NCBI GenBank assembly: GCA_003244105.1
Contig: QHBK01000007.1
Location: 55,723-119,722, forward strand
Source of the DNA: Candidatus Eremiobacter antarcticus
GTDB taxonomy: Bacteria > Vulcanimicrobiota > Vulcanimicrobiia > Eremiobacterales > Eremiobacteraceae
Direction of reading: 5' to 3'
Length of the DNA: 64,000 nucleotides
Of this stretch, positions 1 to 8,416 are shown one piece after another. How positions within the stretch are numbered: the first letter of the stretch is position 1; each line of letters begins with the position of its first letter. The notes under the pieces are model-generated. The model saw nothing but the letters and a program-made list of their open reading frames with translations, had not been told where the DNA came from and did no database searches. A program made the position numbers and the translations under genes.

Positions 1-166
1 CTCCCTGTGGGAGTTCGGCGTCTTCACCGCCGGCAGCGGCGGAGGCGGGGGGGGGGGGGGGGGGGGGGGGGGTCGGGCGCGCCGCCGGGGGCGACTCGCC
101 CCCCCCCCCGCCACACCCGGCCGCCACCATCCCAGCGGCCAGAACCAGCACCACCACCCCGCGCAT
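1..166 (-). CDS. Putative lipoprotein, 5' part only (runs off left edge)
   Basis: An open frame starts at the ATG ending at 166 and stays open to the window edge (55 codons). It begins with a short charged N-terminus (MRG), a hydrophobic stretch of about 14 residues and a lipobox AAGC with the lipidated Cys at residue 18. It continues into a Gly-rich then Pro-rich linker. The 26-G run on the plus strand at 47-72 reads as eight consecutive CCC proline codons, so this homopolymer may be coding rather than an artefact, although its exact length is unreliable. This architecture is typical of an exported lipoprotein with a disordered tether. Function is unknown because the folded part lies outside the window. 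No strong ribosome binding site is visible. Confidence 0.5.
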   Translation of the reverse strand, partial: MRGVVVLVLAAGMVAAGCGGGGGESPPAARPTPPPPPPPPASAAAGGEDAELPQG

Positions 167-279
167 CCGGGCAGCGTAACCGCCCTCACCCACCCGCACG
201 ACCCCCCGAACCCCGCCCTGTGGACAGTTCGGCGGTTCCAACGACCGGCGGCACGTGCCGACCGATCGGTGATCGCCGG

Positions 280-774
280 TCAGCGCTGGTCGTAGGCGGC
301 GTAGTCGACGTCGAGCGACCGATCGCCCGCCGCGAGCACGCCGGCGTCGGCGGGCGCGAACACGGTGGTCGTGGAACCGTCCCGCCAGGTGACGACCGCC
401 CGGGCGCGCACCGGTGCGTCGCCGCTAACCCAGATCCGCTCGCTGACCCGCCCGTCCAGGACGGCGTCCAGCCACTCGACCAGGTCAGCGACGGCTGCGT
501 CCTCCGGCGGCAGGTCGTCGCGATCTCGCTCCAGGATCCGCGGATCGGCGCCGTAGCACACCTCGACCGACGCCAGCTCGCCGATCCGGACGAGCACCCG
601 GTCCGCACCGATCGCCTCGACGACGAACGTCGCCGTGGATGGCTCGCCCGGCTGTTCAACCCGCACCGCGGGGGCCGGGTCCAGACCGGTCCGCACCTCG
701 GCGCGGGGCGCGCGCCGCCGGGCCTCGGCGGCCAGCGCCGCCACCAGTCCTTCGCCGAATCTCATCCGCTCCAT
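280..774 (-). CDS. Hypothetical protein (164 aa)
   Basis: I do not recognise the family. The protein is predicted soluble, Ala/Val/Arg-rich and acidic in its middle, with no signal peptide or membrane segment. It has an alpha-helical N-terminus (MERMRFGEGLVAAL) followed by alternating hydrophobic strands. Almost every third codon position is G or C, more extreme than in the genes after 2.4 kb and similar to actinobacterial coding sequence. It lies upstream of, and on the same strand as, the partial lipoprotein, 113 bp away. The opposite strand is also open over much of its length, but that reading is low-complexity and Arg/Pro-rich, as expected for an antisense shadow. Confidence 0.55.
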   Translation of the reverse strand: MERMRFGEGLVAALAAEARRRAPRAEVRTGLDPAPAVRVEQPGEPSTATFVVEAIGADRVLVRIGELASVEVCYGADPRILERDRDDLPPEDAAVADLVEWLDAVLDGRVSERIWVSGDAPVRARAVVTWRDGSTTTVFAPADAGVLAAGDRSLDVDYAAYDQR

Positions 775-998
775 CCCTGTTCTTAGGCCCTAATGCCCTT
801 GGGCCCTGCGCGACGAGCGCGACACGCCGTTCGCACTGTTCTTGACCGGTCGATCGGGTCAGTAGGCAATGTATATTTTGCCGATCCATAGCAACTTACA
901 GGTACTCAACAAGGCATGACTCGTGGCAGATTGCGCGACGAAGTCCCCATCTTCGCGAGCCCCTTCGACGGCGAAGGAGCTCTCTGTCTGGAGGCAGT

Positions 999-2264
999 AT
1001 GCGCAAGGCTCCTGTCCTCGGCACGGCGGCCGGCATCATCGCCGCCGCGGCCACGGTGGTCATGTTCGCGGCGCCCACGTCGGCGTCCGGCCTGCCCGCC
1101 TCCGCTGCTCGAACGGCCACCGTTGCGCATCCCGCGGCAACCGGCTCGGCGGGCAACATCCAGCACCTCTGCGCGCAGACGACGAAGCCCGGCATCATGC
1201 ACTGCCTGGCCCTCGCCCGCACGGACGTAGCCCACCGGCTGGGCGTCCTCGCCGCACCGAACGCGACTCCCTCCGGCTACGGCCCGAGCACCCTTCAGGG
1301 CGCGTACAAGCTCCCGTCGTCCAGCGCCGGATCCGGCCAGACGGTCGCGCTCGTCGACGCCTACGACGACCCCAACGCCGAGTCCGACCTCGGCGTCTAC
1401 CGCTCGCAGTACGGCCTGCCGTCCTGCACGACGGCCAACGGCTGCTTCCGCAAGCTCAACCAGAGCGGCGTGCAAGGAAGTTATACGACGCCCGATCAGG
1501 GCTGGTCGCAAGAGACCTCGGTCGACCTTGATGTGGCCTCCGCCATCTGCCCCGGCTGCCATCTAATGTTGGTGGAAGGGAACACCAACAGCTTCGCCGA
1601 CCTCGCCGCTTCAGTGAACACGGCGGTCAGGGCCGGCGCGACGATCGTGAGCAACAGCTACAGCGGTCAAGAGTCGGACGATATCGTCGCGACGTTTGGT
1701 CCGGCGTACGACCATCCCGGTGTCATCATCACCGTATCGTCCGGCGATGAAGGTTACGGTTCGAGCCTGAGGTTCCCTGACGATCTCAACACGGTCGTCA
1801 GCGTCGGCGGCACAACGCTCAGCGTCATCAGCCCCCGCACGGAATCGGCATGGAGCAGCGCGGGCAGCGGCTGCACGGCAGTCTCCTCTCCGCTCACCTC
1901 GCAACCGGCGTGGCAGACCGCGGACCCACGCATTCGGCAGCTGTGCTCGCGGCGCGCCTATGTCGACGTTTCGGCTGTTGCCGACCCGAATACCGGAGTC
2001 GACGTCTATGACAGTTACGGCATGAGCGGCTGGCTCGTGTTCGGCGGCACCAGCATCGGCGCTCCGCTGATCGCCGGCGTCTACGCGTTGGCCGGCAACG
2101 CATCATCGGCCGGTCCGGCGTATCCGTACAATCACAGCCAATCGCTCAACGACGTGAACGGCGGCAGCAACGGCACCTGTGGTGGTTCCGGCATCTGCAT
2201 GTCGAGCAGTCATTGGGATGGCCCGACGGGTTTGGGCTCGCCAAACGGAATCGGCGGTTTCTAA
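999..2264 (+). CDS. Secreted S53 family (sedolisin-type) serine-carboxyl peptidase
   Basis: The protein has a Sec signal peptide (hydrophobic stretch at residues 9-29), a short pro-region and a subtilisin-like catalytic domain. Visible family marks are the acidic pair in QETSVDLD (Glu172, Asp176/178), the oxyanion Asp250 in SSGD, and the nucleophile Ser352 in GGTSIGAP, which is the S53 Glu-Asp-Ser arrangement. At 421 residues it is short for S53 because the pro-domain is reduced. A GGAGG ribosome binding site lies 5 nt before the ATG. Codon use shifts inside the gene: codons up to about residue 158 (near 1470) are almost purely G/C-ending, then become ordinary. This suggests a recombination or assembly junction. 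It would act outside the cell on proteins or peptides. Confidence 0.82.
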   Translation: MRKAPVLGTAAGIIAAAATVVMFAAPTSASGLPASAARTATVAHPAATGSAGNIQHLCAQTTKPGIMHCLALARTDVAHRLGVLAAPNATPSGYGPSTLQGAYKLPSSSAGSGQTVALVDAYDDPNAESDLGVYRSQYGLPSCTTANGCFRKLNQSGVQGSYTTPDQGWSQETSVDLDVASAICPGCHLMLVEGNTNSFADLAASVNTAVRAGATIVSNSYSGQESDDIVATFGPAYDHPGVIITVSSGDEGYGSSLRFPDDLNTVVSVGGTTLSVISPRTESAWSSAGSGCTAVSSPLTSQPAWQTADPRIRQLCSRRAYVDVSAVADPNTGVDVYDSYGMSGWLVFGGTSIGAPLIAGVYALAGNASSAGPAYPYNHSQSLNDVNGGSNGTCGGSGICMSSSHWDGPTGLGSPNGIGGF

Positions 2265-2299
2265 GCGGTTCCGCTCTCAACGAGCAGCTGAGCGTGCGA

Positions 2300-2329
2300 G
2301 GGTCGGAAGAAATTCCGGCCCTTGCTTTT
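2300..2329 (+). terminator. Rho-independent terminator after the S53 peptidase
   Basis: A hairpin with 9-nt arms (GGGTCGGAA / TTCCGGCCC, one mismatch) and a GAAA-type loop is followed by TTGCTTTTG. It sits 36 bp after the stop codon. Confidence 0.65.
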
Positions 2330-2415
2330 GTATCGTGACGTGACAGGTGCGCCTGCTGCGATAAATCAAGCATCTCGGCTGAAACACAACAGCTAGGAGC
2401 CTGTGAGGAAACAGC

Positions 2416-3999
2416 TTGGGGAAATACGACGCGATCATCATCGGCGGCGGTCACAATGGTTTGGTGACCGCCTGTTATCTCGCGCGCGAGAAGCGCAAAG
2501 TGCTCGTCCTGGAGCGGCGCTACATCGTCGGCGGCGCCTGCGTCACCGAAGAGAACATTTTCCCCGGCTATAAAGTCTCGACGGCCGCCTACGTCAACAG
2601 CCTTTTCCGTCCGGAGATCGTCCGCGATCTGAGGCTGCGCGGCTACGGCTTTGACCTTGTGGAGCGCAATCCGTCGTCCTTCTCGCCGTTTCTGGATGGC
2701 CGCTACCTGCTGTTGGGACCCGACGAAGACATGAACCTGCGCGAGATCGGGAAGTTCAGTGCGCGCGATGCCGATAACTACCCGAAGTACGAGGCGATGC
2801 TGGAGCGAGTCTCCACCGTCATCGAACCGACGCTCGTGCAAACGCCTCCCAACATCGCCCGGCCCGGCCTTGGGGATCTGCTCAAGATGCAACCGCTCGG
2901 CAAGGCGATGCAGAAGATGGGATCTGCGATGGGGGAGGCGATCGAGGTCCTCACCGGTCCTGCGCGGCCGATTCTCGACCGCTGGTTTGAATCCGAGCAG
3001 CTGAAAGCGACGCTTGCAACGGACGCCGTGATCGGCGCCTTCGCCTCGCCGTCGATGCCGGGAACCGCCTACGTGCTTTTCCATCACGTCATGGGCGAGA
3101 CCAACGGCAAGCGCGGCGTATGGAGCTACGTGAAGGGCGGCATGGGTGGCCTCACGCAAGCCCTGGCCAAGGCTGCGGCCGATATGGGAGTCGACATTCG
3201 AACGAATGCGGAAGTCGCTAAGATCCTTGTCAAAGACCACACCGTGAGCGGCGTTGCGCTGGCGAACGGCGATGAGTTCGAGGCGCCCAAAGTCGCGAGC
3301 AATCTCGACTGCCGACTGACCTTCACGAAACTTCTAGAGCCGCAACAGTTGCCGCCCGATTTCTTGGCGGCAGTCGAGCGCATCAACTACGACAGCGCTT
3401 CGATGAAAATCAACGTCGCATTGTCCGCCCTGCCGAACTTCACCGCATGCCCCGGAACCACGCCAGGCCCGCAGCACCGCGGCACCGTGCATCTGTGCCC
3501 CGATCAGGACTTTATCGAGCGAGCGTACGACGACGCCAAATACGGCCAGCCGTCGAAACAGCCGGTGGTGGAATGCACGATTCCCTCATCCGTGGATCCG
3601 AGCGTCGCGCCGCCCGGCCAGCACCTCATGTCGATGTTCGTGCAATACGCGCCGTACAAGCTCAAGGACGCCGTCTGGACGGATGCGCTTAAAGACGAAT
3701 TCGCCGACCGCTGCTTCGAGGTGGTCGAACAATACGCGCCCGGTTTCAAGCAGTCGGTGATCGCGCGCCAAGTGCTGAGCCCGGTGGATCTGGAGAACAC
3801 GTTCAATCTGACTGGCGGCAATATCTTTCAGGGGTCGATGGCTTTGCACCAGCTCTTCATGTTCCGGCCTGTGCCCGGCTTTGCCGGCTATCGCACGCCC
3901 ATCAAAGGGCTCTACCTGTGTGGCGCGGCCGCTCATCCGGGGGGCGGAGTGATGGGCGCCGCCGGCCGCAATGCCGCGCGCGAGATGCTGAAGCGCTAG
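2416..3999 (+). CDS. FAD-dependent oxidoreductase, PYROXD2/phytoene-desaturase-like
   Basis: The 527-residue protein carries an N-terminal dinucleotide-binding Rossmann motif (IIIGGGHNGL, residues 8-17) and the second FAD-contacting segment GGAC. Near the C-terminus is the conserved FAD-binding end GLYLCGAAAHPGGGVMGAAG. Length and pattern match the NAD(P)/FAD-dependent oxidoreductases related to PYROXD2 and CrtI. The substrate cannot be told from sequence. No carotenoid gene is nearby, so a carotenoid role is not supported. The start is a TTG with GAGGA about 7 nt upstream; no in-frame ATG fits. It converges with the korAB operon, separated by a terminator. Confidence 0.85.
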   Translation: MGKYDAIIIGGGHNGLVTACYLAREKRKVLVLERRYIVGGACVTEENIFPGYKVSTAAYVNSLFRPEIVRDLRLRGYGFDLVERNPSSFSPFLDGRYLLLGPDEDMNLREIGKFSARDADNYPKYEAMLERVSTVIEPTLVQTPPNIARPGLGDLLKMQPLGKAMQKMGSAMGEAIEVLTGPARPILDRWFESEQLKATLATDAVIGAFASPSMPGTAYVLFHHVMGETNGKRGVWSYVKGGMGGLTQALAKAAADMGVDIRTNAEVAKILVKDHTVSGVALANGDEFEAPKVASNLDCRLTFTKLLEPQQLPPDFLAAVERINYDSASMKINVALSALPNFTACPGTTPGPQHRGTVHLCPDQDFIERAYDDAKYGQPSKQPVVECTIPSSVDPSVAPPGQHLMSMFVQYAPYKLKDAVWTDALKDEFADRCFEVVEQYAPGFKQSVIARQVLSPVDLENTFNLTGGNIFQGSMALHQLFMFRPVPGFAGYRTPIKGLYLCGAAAHPGGGVMGAAGRNAAREMLKR

Positions 4000-4011
4000 G
4001 GGTCAAAAAGT

Positions 4012-4039
4012 AAGAGGCGCGGGCAACCTCGCGCCTCTT
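4012..4039 (-). terminator. Terminator of the korAB operon (perfect 10-bp stem)
   Basis: The arms AAGAGGCGCG and CGCGCCTCTT pair perfectly around an 8-nt loop. On the minus strand the stem is followed by ACTTTTTGA, so it should stop transcription coming from the genes to its right. It may also slow the convergent flavoprotein transcript, but there is no U-tract on that side. Confidence 0.75.
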
Positions 4040-4062
4040 GATGGCCTGTCTCCGAAGCCTTC

Positions 4063-5091
4063 CTATTCTTTGATGAAGCCCGGCGGGATGTTGAAGAGAT
4101 TCGAGTCTCCGGATCCCAGCGTTCGCACGTTGCCACGCTCGATCAGCGTTCCGAACCGGCCACCCATCGGACCCTGATCGGTCTGAGCGCTGCCGGTTAG
4201 CGACACAAGCGTCCACATCGCAAGCCGATCGCCGGGAGGCGAAGCGCCGCCTGACTGGTGCGTCTTGATCGAGGGATTGCAGCCAGGATGCATGGCCATC
4301 GTTTCCGGGCGCGGCAGGCTCGAGCGGTGCGCCATGCCGGACATCGTCGAGACGTGCGGGTCTGCGTACCGCGAGACGTAATTGATCATCCCCATCTGGA
4401 ACGTGCCGTCCTTGCACGACCCCGTCGAGTTCGTCGAAGCGATCTTGAACGACATATTGTAGCCGGTGGTCGGCACGTTTTCGATGACCTTCGGTCCTAA
4501 CATGGAGTTCGACACCGTGATGTCCAGGTGGCCAGTGCCGGGCTGGGGCGATGCCCCGCCCTGCGGGTTTTGATTCGGCTGGTACGGTGGCGGCGTCTCC
4601 ATTGCGGGTGCAACCGACGTGTCCTCGATCCGATACGTTTTTTTCGCCAAGTTCAGATGAATGACTTGATGCTGGTCGGGCCTGCGGATGGTCGCGGTCT
4701 GTGCGCCCAGATCATCCGTTCTCTCCCAGGCGCCCATGAAAGAATCTCTAGAGGCCACTCCCACCTTGACCATGTTCATGGCATTTTTCGCCATGTTGCC
4801 GGCATTCATGATCGATCCGAGCAGGCCGCCGTGCTTGGGCGTTTCGGCCATGGACTTCGAAGCGTCGACAGCTGCTTGGAAATCCGCCGCAAACGTGCCG
4901 GGCTGCGGAGTGGCTTGACCGCTCATCACGAAGCGCGTCACTTCGTCATACGCCAGGCCCGTCTGAGCGGCATGCGCCGGCTGCGATAGGGTGCCGGCTG
5001 CCAGGACGGCTACGCTGCCCAGCGCGACCGCTGCGAAAGCGGCCTGGATGCGCCCAGTCGAGCGCGCAGATCTGAAGAACTTAAAATCCAT
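4063..5091 (-). CDS. Secreted protein of unknown function
   Basis: The start is the ATG at 5091, preceded by AAGGAGGG; a longer upstream reading lacks such a site. The protein (342 aa) opens with MDFKFFRSARS, a hydrophobic core and an AHA-A signal-peptidase site near residue 43. The mature part is rich in Gly, Pro, Ser and Met and contains a Pro-rich segment (ETPPPYQPNQNPQGG). No family is recognised. It is the last gene of the operon that starts with the cupin at 8.3 kb, 28 bp after korB, so it is probably co-expressed with the 2-oxoacid oxidoreductase. The reason for that pairing is not evident from sequence. Confidence 0.72.
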   Translation of the reverse strand: MDFKFFRSARSTGRIQAAFAAVALGSVAVLAAGTLSQPAHAAQTGLAYDEVTRFVMSGQATPQPGTFAADFQAAVDASKSMAETPKHGGLLGSIMNAGNMAKNAMNMVKVGVASRDSFMGAWERTDDLGAQTATIRRPDQHQVIHLNLAKKTYRIEDTSVAPAMETPPPYQPNQNPQGGASPQPGTGHLDITVSNSMLGPKVIENVPTTGYNMSFKIASTNSTGSCKDGTFQMGMINYVSRYADPHVSTMSGMAHRSSLPRPETMAMHPGCNPSIKTHQSGGASPPGDRLAMWTLVSLTGSAQTDQGPMGGRFGTLIERGNVRTLGSGDSNLFNIPPGFIKE

Positions 5092-5119
5092 AGTCCCTCC
5101 TTGGGTTGCTAGCCGCGCC

Positions 5120-5992
5120 TCAGGCGTACGCATCCTGCAGCGCGGGCAAGCGCGGATCAACCGTTTCGATGGGCAACGAGTTTATCGGCTCGTGCGCCGT
5201 TCCCAACGTCAACGCTTCCAATGTCGGCCGAAGTTCCCGGTAGAAGATCCCGAGCGGTATCTTGCCCGGCTCGGCCAACGTGCTGAACGCTTTGTTGCGG
5301 TCGTGGACGTCGTAATCCCCCGCCTCGCCGACATGATAGACGTTCTCTTTGAACCACTTGTAGGTGTTGACTTTGTTGAAGGTAACGCACGGCGAGATCA
5401 CCTCGACCACTGCAAAGCCCGGATGGCGGACGGCCTCCTTGATCATTTCCGTCATCGCTTTGGGCTCGGAGGAAAAGCCGCGAGCGACGAACGTGCCGCC
5501 GGCAGCCAAGGCGATCGCAAGGCCGTTGATGGGGGCATCCGGATTGCCGTCGGGATGGGGGCCTGCCTTGAACCCAAGCGCGCTCGTCGGCGATGACTGG
5601 CCCTTCGTCAGACCATACGTCTGGTTGTCCATGACGATATACGTCATGTTGGGGTTCCTGCGCACCGCATGCAAGAAGTGTCCGGCGCCGATGGCGTAGC
5701 CGTCCCCGTCGCCGCCCGCGACGATCACCGTGAGATCCGTGTTCGCCAGCTTCACCGCGGTCGCCGTCGGCAACGCGCGTCCGTGCACGCCGTGAAAGGC
5801 GTATGAATGCAAGTAGCCCGAGATCTTGCCCGAGCAGCCGATGCCGGAGATGAACGCGACGTCTTTGGGCTTGAGAGCAAGATCCGCGCACGCCTGCTTG
5901 AGCGATGCCAGTACGCCGAAGTCGCCGCAGCCTGCGCACCACCACGAGGGTGTCGCCGTTGCGAAGTCCTTCGGGCTTAGTACGGTGGCCAA
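5120..5992 (-). CDS. korB: 2-oxoacid:ferredoxin oxidoreductase, beta subunit
   Basis: The thiamine-diphosphate half of an oxidoreductase that converts a 2-oxoacid plus CoA to acyl-CoA, CO2 and reduced ferredoxin (2-oxoglutarate is the usual substrate for this split). Visible features are the N-terminal SWWCAGCGDFGVL with two cysteines, GIGCSGKISGY, the ThDP/Mg motif GGDGDGYAIG, VMDNQTYGLTKGQ and a fourth conserved Cys in SPCVTFNK, consistent with a [4Fe-4S] cluster. The TTG at 5992 follows GAGGCAAGC and lies 13 nt after the korA stop. Longer readings run into korA and look non-native. Regeneration of low-potential ferredoxin would link it to central metabolism; substrate assignment is by family only. 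Confidence 0.9.
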   Translation of the reverse strand: MATVLSPKDFATATPSWWCAGCGDFGVLASLKQACADLALKPKDVAFISGIGCSGKISGYLHSYAFHGVHGRALPTATAVKLANTDLTVIVAGGDGDGYAIGAGHFLHAVRRNPNMTYIVMDNQTYGLTKGQSSPTSALGFKAGPHPDGNPDAPINGLAIALAAGGTFVARGFSSEPKAMTEMIKEAVRHPGFAVVEVISPCVTFNKVNTYKWFKENVYHVGEAGDYDVHDRNKAFSTLAEPGKIPLGIFYRELRPTLEALTLGTAHEPINSLPIETVDPRLPALQDAYA

Positions 5993-6005
5993 AGCTTGCC
6001 TCGAT

Positions 6006-7793
6006 TCAACGCACGGCGACCTGCGGCGCCCACGCCTGCATTGCGGTTTGAGAGGGACGCACGATCCGTTCCACCGCATCGATGATCTCGATGGGCCGGA
6101 ACGGGCGGCCGCTGTATTTGCGAACGGAATGCATGCGCTCGAGCGGTCCCGTGACGTAGCGGATGAGGCGTTCGAGCTGTCCGCTGTAATTGTTCTCGAC
6201 CACAAAAACCTGTGAAGCGGTGCTCACGAAGTCGCGCACTTCTTCTTCCGGGAACGGCCACAGTGTGCGCAGCTGCAGCAGGCGCGTGGCGATGCCCCTG
6301 GCAGCCAACCGGTCCTGCGCTTCGCTGATGGGGCCGCGGTTGCTGCCGAAGGCGATAAACGAAATGGAAGCGCTGGGGTCGCCGATCACGCGCGGTTTGG
6401 GCAGTTCTGCGCGCATCGCTTCCAGCTTGTGCATCCGCTTTTCCATCATGCGCTCGCGGTTGCGTGCATCCTCGGTAATGACGCCTGCTTCGCTGTGCTC
6501 GGAGCCGGCCGCCAGGTGCATGCCGCCTTCCACGCCCGGGATGACGCGGGCTGAAACTCCGTCTTGGCTGAACGAGAAGCGCTTGTATTCGCCGAAGACG
6601 ACACCGCCATCGCGCACGAGCTTGCCGCGATCGACCTTGACCGCGCTGAGGTCGAGCCGCGCAACGCTCTCTTTGCTCTGGCACAACGCCTGCTCCGTCA
6701 AGACAAAGACGGGCAACTGATATCTGTCGGCGAGATTGAACGCGTCGACGGTCAGATAAAACGAGTCCTCGACGGTTTCCGGCGCGAGCACGACCTTCGG
6801 TATCTCTCCGTGGCCGGAGAAGATGATGTGGTTCAGGTTGCTCTGCTCCGTTTTCGTCGGCATGCCGGTCGATGGGCCCGCTCGGGCACACTCGATGACG
6901 ACGATGGGCGTCTCCACCACGCCGGCGAGGCCAACGGCCTCGGTCATCAGCGCCTGACCAGGACCTGAAGTCGCCGTCATGGCGCGGACGCCTGCGTACG
7001 ACGCTCCGATCACCATGTTGATGGCGGCCAACTCGTCTTCTGCTTGGACGACGATGCCGCCGTACGCCGGAGCATGCTTGGCCATCCATTCGAGGATATC
7101 GGTGGCGGGGGTGATGGGATATCCGGCCATGAAACGGCAGCCTGCGACAAGGGAGCCGTAGCCGATGGCGTCGTTGCCCATCATCAACAGGCGGTCGCCG
7201 TCAGGCCGTGCTCGCAAGCCGTACCCGCTCTCGCGGGTGAAACACTCGCGCACGCAGCGCTCGCCGGCTTCGATAGCGGCCACGTTTTGAGAGACGACCT
7301 TGTCGCCCTTGCGCGCGTACTGGGCCGTGACCAGCTTGCGCACGATCTCCGGATCCATGCCGATCAACGCTGCCAACACGCCCAAGGAGATCGTGTTTCG
7401 CACGAGCTCCAAGCCGAGCTCCTCTTTGGCGATCTTGGCAAGGGGGATCTCGTAGAAAAAGACATCCGGGCGCCGCAGCGCTTCGGTCAAAACATCCGAC
7501 GAGTTGTCGAAGATGACGAAGCCGCCGGGCCGCATTTCGGTTATGTGTTTTTGGACGCACTCGACGTCGAATGCGACCATCGCGTCGACGAAATCTGCCA
7601 GCCCGTAATGTCGGTGCTCGCCGGCGCGGATCACATAATTGGTGTGGCCGCCGCGGATGCGCGACGGGAAATCCTTGAAGGTGTATAGCTCCAATCCCAT
7701 GCGCTTGAAAACCGTCGCGATGAGGTCGCCGGTCGTGAGGCTGCCGTCACCGGCCTGACCTCCGAAGAGGACTTCGATGTCGTTGATGATCAC
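6006..7793 (-). CDS. korA: 2-oxoacid:ferredoxin oxidoreductase, fused gamma-alpha subunit
   Basis: The 595-residue protein fuses a gamma domain (residues ~1-185; FGGQAGDGSLTTGD) to the alpha pyrimidine-binding domain (from about 200; YPITPATDILEWMA, TATSGPGQALMTEAVGLAG). A C-terminal transketolase-like domain ends in the WPFPEEEV region. This gamma-alpha fusion is the common two-subunit KorAB form. The ATG overlaps the TGA of a small upstream frame (TGATG), which implies translational coupling, since no good ribosome binding site of its own is seen. korB follows after 13 nt. Whether 2-oxoglutarate or another 2-oxoacid is used cannot be decided here. Confidence 0.92.
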   Translation of the reverse strand: MIINDIEVLFGGQAGDGSLTTGDLIATVFKRMGLELYTFKDFPSRIRGGHTNYVIRAGEHRHYGLADFVDAMVAFDVECVQKHITEMRPGGFVIFDNSSDVLTEALRRPDVFFYEIPLAKIAKEELGLELVRNTISLGVLAALIGMDPEIVRKLVTAQYARKGDKVVSQNVAAIEAGERCVRECFTRESGYGLRARPDGDRLLMMGNDAIGYGSLVAGCRFMAGYPITPATDILEWMAKHAPAYGGIVVQAEDELAAINMVIGASYAGVRAMTATSGPGQALMTEAVGLAGVVETPIVVIECARAGPSTGMPTKTEQSNLNHIIFSGHGEIPKVVLAPETVEDSFYLTVDAFNLADRYQLPVFVLTEQALCQSKESVARLDLSAVKVDRGKLVRDGGVVFGEYKRFSFSQDGVSARVIPGVEGGMHLAAGSEHSEAGVITEDARNRERMMEKRMHKLEAMRAELPKPRVIGDPSASISFIAFGSNRGPISEAQDRLAARGIATRLLQLRTLWPFPEEEVRDFVSTASQVFVVENNYSGQLERLIRYVTGPLERMHSVRKYSGRPFRPIEIIDAVERIVRPSQTAMQAWAPQVAVR

Positions 7794-7903
7794 GGAATGC
7801 GCAGTCTTTCGGATCGGATGTCGAATTCGGCTCCGCTCTTACTATCGTACGTCTTCAGCAGCTTTTCAATGCGCGCGGTGGCTTCCTCCGGTCGGTACGC
7901 CAA
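7790..7903 (-). CDS. Possible small protein (37 aa) translationally coupled to korA
   Basis: Between the cupin and korA a frame reads from a TTG at 7903 to a TGA that overlaps the korA ATG. Its sequence (ARIEKLLKTYDSKSG, then a basic end RSERLRIP) looks like genuine amphipathic-helix protein, not the Arg/Pro-rich noise of antisense frames. The frame can be extended upstream without a stop but then overlaps the cupin. No strong ribosome binding site is visible, and the start is a guess. It could be a real small subunit, a leader peptide coupling korA translation, or a frameshifted tail of the cupin. Confidence 0.38.
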   Translation of the reverse strand: MAYRPEEATARIEKLLKTYDSKSGAEFDIRSERLRIP

Positions 7904-7923
7904 AAGGCGCGCCCGCTCGGCGA

Positions 7924-8301
7924 CTAGGGATGTTCTCCGCCCTCGGGTCCGTAGAAGACGACCCACGTGCTGAAGTCTTCGCTGAATTCCGTGAAGCGAT
8001 GTTCCGCGCCGGCGGCTGCGAACAACACCGCACCAGGCTCGAACGGCACTCGTTCGCCGTCGCACTCGAAGATTCCCAAACCCGCGATGACGACGTACAC
8101 CTCGTCTTGGGAATGGGGCGTCTGCCGATCGACAAATTCCGGCCGATAGTACTTCACTTCCATCGTGCCGTGCGAGAACATCCGCGCTGAACGGCGCGTC
8201 ACGGTCAGTTCCGCTCGCTGTCCGTCTGCCAGAGCGCACGCAAGCATGGTCGAGCGCTTCACGATTGGCTCACTCGGTGGACCCTCGTTGCCAGCGTCCA
8301 T
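7924..8301 (-). CDS. Cupin-domain protein
   Basis: A 125-residue single cupin barrel. The first cupin motif is HSQDEVYVVIAGLGIFECDG and the second includes AGAEHRFTEF, giving the usual His/Glu/His metal ligands. The start ATG follows GGAGGGAGGG. It is the first gene of the operon running through the small coupled frame, korA, korB and the secreted protein, and it is divergent from the membrane/XRE pair. Small cupins of this type bind a metal and a small ligand. Here it may be an accessory enzyme or sensor for the oxidoreductase substrate, but this is inference from neighbourhood only. Confidence 0.82.
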   Translation of the reverse strand: MDAGNEGPPSEPIVKRSTMLACALADGQRAELTVTRRSARMFSHGTMEVKYYRPEFVDRQTPHSQDEVYVVIAGLGIFECDGERVPFEPGAVLFAAAGAEHRFTEFSEDFSTWVVFYGPEGGEHP

Positions 8302-8336
8302 GTTCGAGCCCTCCCTCCGCCTAAGTAGTCTTATAG

Positions 8337-8376
8337 GTAATGTTTGCTTGACATTTTGTAAGGTTTACATTACTAT
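8337..8376 (+). promoter_or_regulatory. Sigma70-type promoter with nested operator palindromes for the membrane/XRE pair
   Basis: TTGACA at 8348-8353 and TACTAT at 8371-8376 are separated by exactly 17 nt. The spacer holds a perfect inverted repeat TGTAA-GGT-TTACA (8357-8369). A wider pair GTAATG (8337-8342) / CATTAC (8368-8373) surrounds it. An XRE repressor bound here would block polymerase, so autoregulation by the downstream XRE protein is likely. The divergent cupin operon starts within 75 bp and may be affected too. Confidence 0.7.
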
Positions 8377-8416
8377 ATGGAGGACCTTCATAAACCTTTC
8401 CACGTGAGGAGCATCC

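Noticed and set aside
7-786. A 259-codon plus-strand frame across the poly-G run
   Set aside because: It reads as Gly/Pro/Arg-rich noise antisense to the lipoprotein and to the 164-residue gene, with no domain.
2416-3999. Carotenoid desaturase (CrtI) identity for the flavoprotein
   Set aside because: The sequence resembles the PYROXD2 group, and there are no carotenoid synthesis neighbours; only the general family is supported.
5977-7089. A 370-codon minus-strand frame inside korA
   Set aside because: It lies in an alternative frame of korA and is Arg-rich low complexity. korA is complete in its own frame.
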